Below, piece by piece: positions 10,010 to 17,918 of a stretch of DNA of 64,000 bases. The notes under the pieces are model-generated. The model was not told where the DNA came from. It was given only the letters and a program-made list of their open reading frames with translations, and did not search any database. Location: the NCBI RefSeq assembly GCF_002009425.1, contig NZ_CP019936.1:2715297-2779296 (forward strand), written 5' to 3'. Every line of letters starts with the position of its first letter. The first letter of the stretch is position 1. The DNA comes from Thiosocius teredinicola. Lineage in GTDB: Bacteria > Pseudomonadota > Gammaproteobacteria > Chromatiales > Chromatiaceae. A program made the translations under genes and the position numbers.

Positions 10010-11281
10010 ATGAACGGCAAACATCACTGTGACGACATCAAGGCTTATCACGTCGGCGGCTACGTGCGCGACACTTTGCTTGGCCTTCACCCGAAAGACC
10101 GCGACTGGCTCGTAGTCGGACATACGCCGCAGCAAATGATCGAGTGCGGCTTCATCCAGGTCGGCAGAGATTTTCCGGTTTTCTTGCACCCAGAAACCAA
10201 AGACGAGTATGCGCTCGCGCGCGTCGAGAGAAAAATCGGCCCCGGATATCGCGGCTTCGAGGTCAACAGCTCGACCGAGGTCACGCTGGAAGACGACCTT
10301 GCGCGTCGGGACTTCACCATCAACGCCATGGCAATGGACGCCGACGGACATTTGATCGATCCTTTCCATGGCGAACGCGATCTGCACGCCGGTATTCTCC
10401 GGCACGTCGGCCCGGCGTTCTGCGAAGACCCAGTGCGCATATTGCGGGGTGCGCGCTTCGCGGCGCGCTACGGTTTCAGTATCGCACCCGAAACCCAAGG
10501 TTTGATGCGTACCATGGTAGGAGAAGGCGAAGTCGATGCACTGACGCCGGAACGGGTGTGGTCGGAACTGTGGAAGGCGTTGAGCGAAGCGCAGCCTTCG
10601 CGCTTCATTCGCGTGCTGCACGCCTGCGGCGCGCTCGAACGCCTGTTCCCCGAACTGGCCGCGCTCGACGGAGTGCCACAACCTGCGCAACACCATCCGG
10701 AAGTCGATTCGCTCGTGCATGTCCTGATGGCGCTCGATCAGGCAACCACCTTGACCGCTGACCCGCTGATCCGTTTCGCCGTGCTGGTTCACGATCTGGG
10801 CAAAGGCGTTACGCCGGCAGAAAAACTCCCAGCCCATCACGGGCACGAATCCGCCGGAGTGCCGTTGGTCGAGGATTTGTGCAAGAGATACCGCGCACCG
10901 AATGAATGCCGCGTGCTCGGCACGTTGACGTCGAGATACCACCTCGAGGCACACCGGGCATTCGAGCTCAAACAGAAGACACTGAAGAACCTGTTCGACC
11001 AGCTCGGCGCATTCCGCAAACCCGAGCGCTTGGATCAGTTCCTGTTGGCCTGTGAGGCCGATGCACGCGGCAGGCTCGGGCGCGAGGACCGACCCTATCC
11101 GCAAAGCGAGTATCTAAGACGGTGCTTCAACGCAGCATTGGCGGTCGATAGCGACCACATTATCGAACAAGGCTACACCGGCGCCGACATCGGCGAACAA
11201 TTGCACAAGGCGCGAATTCACGCGATTCGATGCGAGAAATCTCGTTGGGAAGAGGAACACCCGAAGGCGCCCGCGGGGTGA
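10010..11281 (+). CDS. cca: Multifunctional CCA tRNA nucleotidyltransferase
   Basis: Adds or repairs the 3' CCA of tRNA without a template. The N-terminal nucleotidyltransferase domain shows HVGGYVRD and the metal-binding KDRDW, then RRDFTINAMA and the neck DPVRILRGARFAARYG. The C-terminal half carries an HD phosphohydrolase signature, LVHDLGKG, as in E. coli Cca, which also has 2',3'-cyclic phosphodiesterase and phosphatase activity. Length is 423 residues, normal for the family. The ATG at 10010 is preferred; an in-frame TTG at 10001 adds three residues and neither has a clear ribosome site. The gene ends 3 bases from the convergent lipoprotein gene. Confidence 0.95.
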   Translation: MNGKHHCDDIKAYHVGGYVRDTLLGLHPKDRDWLVVGHTPQQMIECGFIQVGRDFPVFLHPETKDEYALARVERKIGPGYRGFEVNSSTEVTLEDDLARRDFTINAMAMDADGHLIDPFHGERDLHAGILRHVGPAFCEDPVRILRGARFAARYGFSIAPETQGLMRTMVGEGEVDALTPERVWSELWKALSEAQPSRFIRVLHACGALERLFPELAALDGVPQPAQHHPEVDSLVHVLMALDQATTLTADPLIRFAVLVHDLGKGVTPAEKLPAHHGHESAGVPLVEDLCKRYRAPNECRVLGTLTSRYHLEAHRAFELKQKTLKNLFDQLGAFRKPERLDQFLLACEADARGRLGREDRPYPQSEYLRRCFNAALAVDSDHIIEQGYTGADIGEQLHKARIHAIRCEKSRWEEEHPKAPAG

Positions 11282-11284
11282 GCG

Positions 11285-11797
11285 CTACTCGGCAACCGCC
11301 GGCTCTGCATCTTGCTCGGAATCATTCTCAGACCGGCCGCGCATCTTTTGCACCAGCGCATCCACTTCCTGCGCCGAGCCGAGCCCTGAAATCATCAATC
11401 GGCTGACGCTCATGCGACTCTTGAGCACAGGTGCGGTCAACACCTTGTTGCCCAGCATAATGGCCAGCTTTTTGCCCTTGTAGTGCTCTGAGACTTCAGC
11501 CAGTCGATCGACCGCGGCCTCCGATAGTTCGAGTATCACAACGGGCTCTCCAAGCTGATCGACGGCAGCATCGACACGCTTGAAGTCCTTTGAGTTCATC
11601 ACCGGCTCCGGCGTCACATACAGCGCCCTGCCGTTTGCGTCGACCACGGCGAAATGACCGGGTTGCGGATCGGACGACGCAATGCGCACGCTCAAATCAC
11701 TCGACACACCATCAGTTGTGGAAGGTTTCTCCGGATTGGTTTGACATGCCGCCAACAACGCCAGCATGACGACAAACAAAATCCGCTTAATCAACAT
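11285..11797 (-). CDS. Lipoprotein with SecD P1-head-like domain
   Basis: Exported lipoprotein of 170 residues. The ATG at 11797 begins a signal peptide ending LLAAC, a lipobox with Cys18 as the lipidated residue; an upstream in-frame start would bury it. The mature part resembles the first periplasmic head domain of SecD: an EPVVILELSEAAVDRLAEVS strand-helix, then GKKLAIMLGNKVLTAPVLKS and MISGLGSAQEVDAL, which parallel the SecD pattern of GK-xxA-DGxVxSAPxI and ITGxFxxxEA. It has no transport membrane segments, so it is a stand-alone domain. Function is unknown; a role in envelope protein handling is only inference. Confidence 0.7.
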   Translation of the reverse strand: MLIKRILFVVMLALLAACQTNPEKPSTTDGVSSDLSVRIASSDPQPGHFAVVDANGRALYVTPEPVMNSKDFKRVDAAVDQLGEPVVILELSEAAVDRLAEVSEHYKGKKLAIMLGNKVLTAPVLKSRMSVSRLMISGLGSAQEVDALVQKMRGRSENDSEQDAEPAVAE

Positions 11798-12005
11798 CAG
11801 GCCCCACCCATCCCTTGTTCTTGGCATTATCAACGGCCCGGGCCAATTCAACTTGAGCGGACCGTGGCGACAACGCCGTAAGTTGTTCTTGTACGCTCAG
11901 AATACCCGAGATACATCGCGTGGGGAAAATATAGACAAGAACCCGCCACGTCACACAGCTGAAACACAGGATGTTTTCACCGAGCATACTGCGTATCGCG
12001 GCGGG

Positions 12006-12040
12006 GCCCTCCCTCCCCCGACAAACACGGGAGGAAGGGC
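12006..12040 (-). terminator. Terminator-like hairpin after the 12051-12770 gene
   Basis: Arms GCCCT-CCTCCC and GGGAGG-AGGGC with one mismatch around a 12-base loop, just past the stop of the minus-strand gene. No U-run follows, so it is a hairpin with only possible terminator function. Confidence 0.5.
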
Positions 12041-12050
12041 GGACAAATGG

Positions 12051-12770
12051 TTAGATATCGTCAAGATTCACCGGGTCGACACGCTCGATGTCGATGGACG
12101 CGCCGAGGCCGATGCCCTTGCCGCCGCCGACCGATATCACGTTGGTTTCCGGATTGCGGATGACGTTGCCCTTTTCCGTTACGCCCCAAAGGACTTCTTC
12201 CTCATCTTGCGAGGCATAGGTATAGACGGTATCGACGCGCAGGTCCGGGCGTTGTCTCTGCAGGTAGAGGAACCCCTCGTAGGCATCCCGGCCCGGCTGC
12301 TTCGCGTTGAACGCGTCGAGTATCTCGTCGCAGGTCAGCGTGTGCGTGTCGAAAGCCGAAGCGCTCGACAACTGTGACGCCACGGTGACCGGGGCGAATC
12401 CATCCATCGACGCGCGTACCGTGATGCCCGGTGCGTCACGTTTCAACGTGAGGATATTGAGCGCCGTCGAATAGACGCCGGGCTCGAGCGCAGCGTACGT
12501 CACATCCTGTCCAATCTGCACACCTGCATTCAATTGCTGCCCACACACAAATTTCGTGGCGTAGAGATACGGTTGCAGATTCAGTATCGGAAAACTCGTC
12601 TTGACGGATTCTTTGGTCAGCGAACCGACGTCCACTGTGGTAGCGGCATTTGCAGAAGCGGCGAAGGTACCCGCCATCAATACCAAGCCCAGGATCCGAC
12701 GAACGCTGGATCGGACCGACGTATTCGCGGCCATGGGCGCAACCGAAGTGCTGTCATTTACGTTTTGCAT
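12051..12770 (-). CDS. Exported protein of unknown function
   Basis: A 239-residue protein, ATG at 12770 after GGAGAGAAAG. The N-terminus has a 25-residue polar lead, then RRILGLVLMAGTFAASANA, an apparent signal peptide with cleavage after ANA. The mature protein has two cysteines far apart (FVCGQQ and LTCDEI) that could form a disulfide, and an acidic C-terminus ending NLDDI. No known domain was recognised. It stands alone, with a long gene-free stretch upstream and a terminator-like hairpin downstream, so it is probably transcribed by itself. Confidence 0.7.
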   Translation of the reverse strand: MQNVNDSTSVAPMAANTSVRSSVRRILGLVLMAGTFAASANAATTVDVGSLTKESVKTSFPILNLQPYLYATKFVCGQQLNAGVQIGQDVTYAALEPGVYSTALNILTLKRDAPGITVRASMDGFAPVTVASQLSSASAFDTHTLTCDEILDAFNAKQPGRDAYEGFLYLQRQRPDLRVDTVYTYASQDEEEVLWGVTEKGNVIRNPETNVISVGGGKGIGLGASIDIERVDPVNLDDI

Positions 12771-13707
12771 CTTTCTCTCCTTGTTGGTTGAAACGACCAC
12801 CCTGTCCTTGCCATGCCGCCGAAAGGCCCCGGCCGCCATGATCAATAAGCAACAGCGGTAAGCGATATGCAATCGAACTGCATACGTTCTGTTATACGTG
12901 GGAGGACCGACATCGGATCAGTGTCGAAGGCGCGCACTACGCTATCTCCGCAGCACGTTGGATGGGGTATCTGAGTTCGTCGAGCAACCGTTGGCCAAGC
13001 GATCGCCTTGCGTAGGTCGACGGGCGATGGTTTTTGCCGCGCGGACAACAAACATCGTCCGCGGGCAACAGCGACCTAACGACAGTGATGACGATCGGCG
13101 TGTATAGCCTGAGTACTGCTGGACCGACACCACCGACCATCCACACAGGCGAGACCGTGCCACGGCATTACCAAGCAGCCGTGTCGCAGCGGTCAACATG
13201 CAAAGGATTGTTAACGCTGAACCAAGTGACGCAGCGTGCCGCTCACGCCAGGCGCACCCAATTCCTTATGAATGTTAGGGATAACTCCCGTCTTTACCGG
13301 GACTTATTGGCGCCGAAAATCCAGCGATGAATTAAAAGCCTAGCTACATTACGATTAAAGCGAATATCGCGCTAGCCGCTAACCACCGCAGGCCCATCGT
13401 GCACACGGCTTTGAAGATTGGCGGGAACGTCGCTTGACTCGACGACCCGATCGACTCGAATCCCGTTTTGCGGCAGTCATGCAGTTTTGACGGGGCTTCG
13501 AGGGGGAACTCGAGAGGGAAATGGATACGAAACTCGCGTGACTATCCGACGTAACGTCGCGTGCCAAACGATCCTTGTTCCACTGACCGTTGCAACAACG
13601 CGCTGCTCGGCACGTGTTGCGTATCCCCAGCGTATGCGAATGGCATCAACGCCCCGGCTGGCGCTTTGAGCATTTCGGCATTTTCAGTTGTGGAGTGAGA
13701 GAAAGCG
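12771..13707. other. Gene-free stretch upstream of the GTPase/roadblock module
   Basis: Roughly 940 bases between two divergently read genes. Open frames here are short, lack convincing ribosome sites and look non-coding. A small hairpin (TCCCG / CGGGA around 13288-13305) and several AT-rich patches near 13320-13370 could hold promoters. No riboswitch class or tRNA could be identified. Confidence 0.45.
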
Positions 13708-14538
13708 ATGATCACGGAGGACAAAATCAGGAAGGCCCAGGCCGCCATCGATGCAAAGTCCGCGCGCAAGTCCGGCACCAAAGACACCGCTGAAGCGCTC
13801 AGCGAACGCAGCACGAGCAAAAACAGCAGCCGCAAAAAGATGACCCGTGAGTACAACACGGAATCTGCGGAAATCTTCTACTACCAGCCCGAACAATTCC
13901 TGCTTGGTGCGCTCAGCAAGGCCTACAAGCATGTGCGGCAGAAAGGTCAGGTGGCGATACTCACCTACCTGAACGGCAAACGTATCGTCATCGACGGAGT
14001 TCAGCACTTGGTCGGGACCGATATGAGCGACCAGCAGATCCGATCGCTGGCACTCGTACCGATCAGCGACGACAACACCTTTACCAACCATATCGAGTAC
14101 CTGCCGCCCGACAAACTCTACGCCGACGTAAAAATCGTCGGCCGGCTGATGTCCACGGAGGTGTTTTTCTGGAACCTCGGCCTGCTGACCTGCCGCGGCC
14201 GGGTAAAGCCCGAAACCCCTCTACATGATGTGGTTTACCTAAAGCGCTGGCCGAACCTGGCGAAAATGTGTTTACCGCCGAACGCATTGAGGATCGTCAC
14301 CCATTGGCAGCGCAAACCCGAAAGTCTGTTGAAGATCTTTGAGCACCTGTCGGTGCCTCTGAAAGACATCTTCAGCGTGTACAGCGCAGCCTATGAAGCG
14401 GGATTAATCAGCATGGTCGACCCAAGCAACGGAACCTCCAATGCAGCGCCTGAACGCAAGAACGGTCAGATGGGTCGCCTGTTCTCGGCGATCTTCGGGC
14501 GCTTGAAGCGCAAGAACAGCGCTGCAACGACGGATTGA
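13708..14538 (+). CDS. Uncharacterised protein, first gene of GTPase/roadblock module
   Basis: Cytoplasmic protein of 276 residues with no recognised catalytic motif. The ATG follows GAGAGAAAGCG. The first 45 residues are a Lys/Ser/Arg-rich, likely disordered tail. The core begins at FYYQPEQFLLGALSKAYKHV and includes a strand-rich region; residues about 205-240 resemble a small winged-helix (LLKIFEHLSVPLKDIFSVYS, then AAYEAGLIS). The C-terminus is basic. It lies 7 bases upstream of the small GTPase gene and is surely co-transcribed, so it is likely an effector or adaptor of that GTPase. This role is inference only. Confidence 0.75.
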   Translation: MITEDKIRKAQAAIDAKSARKSGTKDTAEALSERSTSKNSSRKKMTREYNTESAEIFYYQPEQFLLGALSKAYKHVRQKGQVAILTYLNGKRIVIDGVQHLVGTDMSDQQIRSLALVPISDDNTFTNHIEYLPPDKLYADVKIVGRLMSTEVFFWNLGLLTCRGRVKPETPLHDVVYLKRWPNLAKMCLPPNALRIVTHWQRKPESLLKIFEHLSVPLKDIFSVYSAAYEAGLISMVDPSNGTSNAAPERKNGQMGRLFSAIFGRLKRKNSAATTD

Positions 14539-14545
14539 GGCAGCC

Positions 14546-15088
14546 ATGCACAAGATCATCTTCACCGGCCCGGTCGGTGCCGGAAAGACCACCGCAATAG
14601 GCGCCATTAGCGACGTCGAGCCGTTCACCACCGAAGAGGCAGCAACCGACGACGTGCAGGAAATGAAAACGCACACCACGGTCGCGTTGGACTATGGCCT
14701 GCTGGAACTGGGCAACGGCGAAGTCGTTCACCTGTGCGGTACGCCCGGGCAGACCCGTTTCGATTTCATGTGGGAAATCCTGACCGAAGGCGGTGTTGGC
14801 TTGATCCTTCTGATCAACAATCAGGAAAAAGACCCGATTGCGGACCTCAACTTCTATCTCGATCAGTTCGACGAATTCATCCAGCGCACCGGCGTCGCGA
14901 TTGGCGTCAACCGGATGCAACCGGGCGAAACACCCACGCTGGACCAATACGCAGCCGAACTGCGCCGACGGGGGCTGAACGCGCCCATGTTCGAAGTCGA
15001 TCCACGCAAGCCCGAAGACGTCATCCTGCTTACGCAGGCCCTGCTTTTCGACCTTGACCCTGAACTACGGGATACGGCAACCGCATGA
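14546..15088 (+). CDS. Small Ras-like GTPase (SRP-receptor-beta / MglA-like)
   Basis: A 180-residue GTP-binding protein of the bacterial family often annotated as signal recognition particle receptor beta-like GTPase, related to MglA and conservon GTPases. The P-loop GPVGAGKTT is at 8-16, a switch-I-like threonine region THTTVALDYG near 42-51, and the G3 motif reads CGTPGQ at 64-69 in place of DxxG, as is common in this family. The usual NKxD is replaced by GVNRMQ, so base recognition may differ. It overlaps the next gene by 4 bases (ATGA). Roadblock proteins encoded downstream are the expected regulators, as MglB is for MglA. Confidence 0.85.
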   Translation: MHKIIFTGPVGAGKTTAIGAISDVEPFTTEEAATDDVQEMKTHTTVALDYGLLELGNGEVVHLCGTPGQTRFDFMWEILTEGGVGLILLINNQEKDPIADLNFYLDQFDEFIQRTGVAIGVNRMQPGETPTLDQYAAELRRRGLNAPMFEVDPRKPEDVILLTQALLFDLDPELRDTATA

Positions 15089-16476
15089 GCGCAGACAACA
15101 TGGACGACAACAGAGATACCGTACTGAGCCTTCGCGAGTACGGTGTCGCCTTCGGCGACCGTATCATCCTCAGTTCCGTCACCATGGATATCAAATCGCC
15201 GGGCGTGACGGTGTTGATGGGTCCGGCGGGAACCGGCAAATCGACCCTGCTGCGCTCGATCGTGGGCATCAACAATGCGTCGCCGGCCTTTCGCTCCTGG
15301 GGCGACGCCACTTACGCCGGCGAACCGCTCGGCGAGAGCGGCTACCCTGCCCTGGTCGCACAGAACGCACGCCTGCTGATGTCGACGGTGATGGAGAACA
15401 TCCTTAGCGAGTTGCCAGAACAGGGCAACCTCAACAAGCGGCAGAAGCGTGACCTGGCGATACGCCTGCTGAACGATGCGGGCCTTGAGGACTTGGTCGA
15501 GGTGATCGATCAACCCGTCGTCGATCTGCCACCCGGTATTGCCCGACATCTCTCGGTAGCGCGCACGGCCGTCTCGCGCCCTCCGCTGCTGTGCGTCGAT
15601 GAACCGACCACCGGCCTCGATGATGCTAGCACTGACCGCCTGATCAAATACCTGCGCAGCCTGGGCCACAAGCAAGCGGTGCTGGTCGTACTGCACAACC
15701 AGAAGCAGGCCAAGTCACTCGGTGGCGATACCGCGCTGCTGGCAGGCGGTTGGATCCAGGAAGTCGCACCGACGGACGTGTTCTTCGGCGCACCTGTATC
15801 GCAATTGGCGCAGGATTTCGTGCGCACCGGTTCATGCAGCGCACCGTCGCCGGATGCCAAACCCGAGGAACTCGACGAAGAAGCCAATGCTACCTTCCGT
15901 GAGCCTCCGCCGGCAGCCGATCAGGCCATCAAGAATGCCAGCAGCGCCTTTCTCGGGCCGCGCGGCTTTATGTGGCTGAAGAAAGGCCAACTCGCCGGCA
16001 CCCCGATGCCGGGTGTCGTGCAGCCTATCGAACACGACCTCGAGGCACTCGAGCGCGTCGGTGTCGATACCCTGATCTCGTTGACCTCCAAGCCACTACG
16101 CGAAAAAGACCTCGAAGGGCACGCCATCGAGTGTGTGTGGATGCCCATTTCCGATATGGATGCACCGCGCCTTGGCAATGCCTTCTCGATGTGCGAGCGC
16201 GTCGCCGGACTGCTGGAAGAAGGTCGCGTTGTGGCCTACCACTGCCGCGCCGGACTCGGCCGCACCGGCACCATGCTGGCCTGCCAGCTGATCTGGGAAG
16301 GCTATGGCGCACTCGAAGCACTCGAGGCGGTGCGCGCGGTCGAGCCACGCTGGGTGCAGTCAGAAATCCAGGTCGATTTTCTCGAAAAGTTTCACAAGGT
16401 GATGCAGTTGCATCGCCGCAGACAGGCCAAACCGGCCGAACCAACCAATGCAACTAATACTGCAGGAGTACAGTAA
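15085..16476 (+). CDS. ABC-type ATPase fused to a dual-specificity phosphatase
   Basis: Two-domain soluble protein of 463 residues. Residues 13-245 are an ABC ATPase: Walker A GPAGTGKST (46-54), Q-loop Gln93, Walker B LLCVDEP (168-174), H-loop His204. The signature LSGGQ is degenerate (LPPGIARHLSVAR, 148-160). After a linker, residues 285-445 form a dual-specificity protein phosphatase with the P-loop HCRAGLGRTG (386-395; Cys387, Arg393) and an upstream SDMD that could supply the general acid. No permease is near, so transport is unlikely. It starts inside the GTPase gene and abuts the roadblock gene (TAA then ATG). A role in phospho-signalling tied to the GTPase is inferred. Confidence 0.85.
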   Translation: MSADNMDDNRDTVLSLREYGVAFGDRIILSSVTMDIKSPGVTVLMGPAGTGKSTLLRSIVGINNASPAFRSWGDATYAGEPLGESGYPALVAQNARLLMSTVMENILSELPEQGNLNKRQKRDLAIRLLNDAGLEDLVEVIDQPVVDLPPGIARHLSVARTAVSRPPLLCVDEPTTGLDDASTDRLIKYLRSLGHKQAVLVVLHNQKQAKSLGGDTALLAGGWIQEVAPTDVFFGAPVSQLAQDFVRTGSCSAPSPDAKPEELDEEANATFREPPPAADQAIKNASSAFLGPRGFMWLKKGQLAGTPMPGVVQPIEHDLEALERVGVDTLISLTSKPLREKDLEGHAIECVWMPISDMDAPRLGNAFSMCERVAGLLEEGRVVAYHCRAGLGRTGTMLACQLIWEGYGALEALEAVRAVEPRWVQSEIQVDFLEKFHKVMQLHRRRQAKPAEPTNATNTAGVQ

Positions 16477-16878
16477 ATGTCCCTAGACTCAGCTTTGTCA
16501 GCGGCCGTCAGCAACGTGCCGGAATGCGTCGCCGGTGGTTTCGTCGATCTTTCCACGGGTATGCTGCTCGGCATCAAGACCGTCGATTCACACCCGCAGG
16601 AAGTCCTCGAGATCCTGGCTGCCGCAACTGCGGACCTGTTCCAGGGTTCGAACGTCGTATCGATCGAAAACCTGTTCAAACGCGCTCGTGGTGTCGAAGA
16701 AGCGCGCCATTATTTCCAGGAGATCATCGTCAACAGCGACAACCTGGTGCACCTTTTCCTGCGTGGCAAGAAGAACCAGGACTATGTTGTTACCTTCGTC
16801 TGCCGACGCAATGTGAACCTGGGCATGGCGATCACCAAGGCCCGCCAGGCAATGCCTGAACTCGAGGCGTCGGTCTGA
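16477..16878 (+). CDS. Roadblock/LC7-like small protein 1
   Basis: A 133-residue cytoplasmic protein starting immediately after the stop of the ABC/phosphatase gene, so translation is probably coupled. The pattern CVAGGFVDLSTGMLLGIKT, then a helix (VLEILAAATADLF) and closing strands YVVTFVCRRNVNLGMAITKAR, matches the roadblock/longin fold by layout, though sequence is divergent. Such proteins bind or activate small Ras-like GTPases. A strong hairpin follows at 16894-16926, separating it from the second roadblock gene. Confidence 0.65.
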   Translation: MSLDSALSAAVSNVPECVAGGFVDLSTGMLLGIKTVDSHPQEVLEILAAATADLFQGSNVVSIENLFKRARGVEEARHYFQEIIVNSDNLVHLFLRGKKNQDYVVTFVCRRNVNLGMAITKARQAMPELEASV

Positions 16879-16893
16879 TCGAGTCACGTGAAT

Positions 16894-16926
16894 CCCCGGC
16901 GGCAATCGCGAGATTGCGCGCCGGGG
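16894..16926 (+). terminator. Strong hairpin between the two roadblock genes
   Basis: Arms CCCCGGCG and CGCCGGGG with inner GCAATC/GATTGC around a GCGA tetraloop; one base is bulged. No U-tract follows, so it may be an attenuating or RNA-stabilising hairpin rather than a full terminator, setting different levels of the two roadblock proteins. Confidence 0.6.
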
Positions 16927-17013
16927 GTGCTGCGGTCCCGGGTAATGCTTGTCGATTGCACGTCACTTTGATTACATTGCACTGCTATTACCAAAATCGA
17001 CGGATACACTCAA

Positions 17014-17409
17014 ATGGACGAAGCTGACCAGGCAACCGCAGACAACAGCGCAATCCGGCGCATTCTCAAGCGCCTGAACCACTCTTCGTCGGATATCCAA
17101 GCCAGCGCCGTGATGACGCGCGATGGTCACACCGTCTCAGCGGTGCTCGCCAACGATGCCAACACGGTACGCGTCGGCGCCATGTGTGCCTCGATGTTGT
17201 CACTGGCCGAAAAAACGACAATGGAACTGGCGTGCGGTCGCCTGCAGCGGGTACTGATCGAAGGCGAAGAAGGCAATGTGTTGATCGTGCAGATCGGCGC
17301 ACGTGCTGTATTGACCGTCGTGTCGCGCACGACGCGCAACCTGGGGATGGTTTTCGTCGAAGCCAAGAAGACAGCCCAGGAAATCGCAGACGCCAACCTG
17401 ATCCCCTGA
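17014..17409 (+). CDS. Roadblock/LC7 domain protein 2
   Basis: A 131-residue protein with clear roadblock/LC7 layout: DIQASAVMTRDGHTVSAVL, a long helix MCASMLSLAEKTTMELACG, then strands RVLIEGEEGNVLIVQIG and AVLTVVSRTTRNLGMVFVE. Proteins of this type dimerise and regulate small GTPases (MglB, CvnB). It lies 135 bases after the first roadblock gene, past a hairpin, and may have its own promoter. The ribosome site is weak. It is convergent with the PilZ gene, with 27 bases between stops. Confidence 0.85.
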   Translation: MDEADQATADNSAIRRILKRLNHSSSDIQASAVMTRDGHTVSAVLANDANTVRVGAMCASMLSLAEKTTMELACGRLQRVLIEGEEGNVLIVQIGARAVLTVVSRTTRNLGMVFVEAKKTAQEIADANLIP

Positions 17410-17436
17410 CGATCGCAAGCGACAGATAGCTCGCCG

Positions 17437-17808
17437 CTACCCCGAGTTGCTGAGCATCTCGACGAGATCCACCAGGCCCGAAGATCCCTCATCGGTCTGC
17501 CGATCGAACCACACGCCCACCAGATAGCGATCCTGCGACAGCCGGCGGACATGGCGCGCACGACCTTCGAGAAGAATGCCGTTGCCGTTATTTGCGGTTT
17601 CCGGATATAGCCGCAGCTTGACGCGATCACCCGCCGTGAGGATCGCTCCGCCCTGGGCAAGACCGACCACCGCGTGGCGCGTCGTCTGTAAAACGATCCC
17701 GTTTACCGAGATATCGCTTGATTCGGCATCGAATAGCTCGCCGTCCAGCCCAACCAGTTGCATGGGCTGCTCATACGAGTACCGCGGAAATAGTCGCCTT
17801 TCCTGCAT
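17437..17808 (-). CDS. PilZ domain protein 1 (predicted c-di-GMP receptor)
   Basis: A single-domain PilZ protein of 123 residues. Both ligand motifs are intact: R5-LFP-R9 (RxxxR) and D32-I-S34-V-N-G37 (D/NxSxxG), as required for c-di-GMP binding. The rest is the usual barrel, including DRVKLRLYPE and YLVGVWFD. No output domain is attached, so it probably acts through a partner. The gene converges on the GTPase/roadblock module; whether it works with that module is unknown. Confidence 0.88.
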   Translation of the reverse strand: MQERRLFPRYSYEQPMQLVGLDGELFDAESSDISVNGIVLQTTRHAVVGLAQGGAILTAGDRVKLRLYPETANNGNGILLEGRARHVRRLSQDRYLVGVWFDRQTDEGSSGLVDLVEMLSNSG

Positions 17809-17918
17809 TTAACGCCCAGTTTAGCCGCAAATTGCCGCATTCTCTATTCATGTGTCGATTTTTCGTCATTTGGGCCCGATTTGAGGCCGGTGAGGCAGGT
17901 CGACGATCTCGCGTCGTT

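Noticed and set aside
9806-11104. Minus-strand open frame of 432 codons opposite cca
   Set aside because: Mirror of the cca gene, whose motifs are unmistakable; the antisense product has no domain pattern.
12771-13707. Possible riboswitch or small RNA gene in the long gap before the GTPase module
   Set aside because: I compared it by eye with the c-di-GMP GEMM pattern and found no matching core; only a weak 5-base hairpin is visible.
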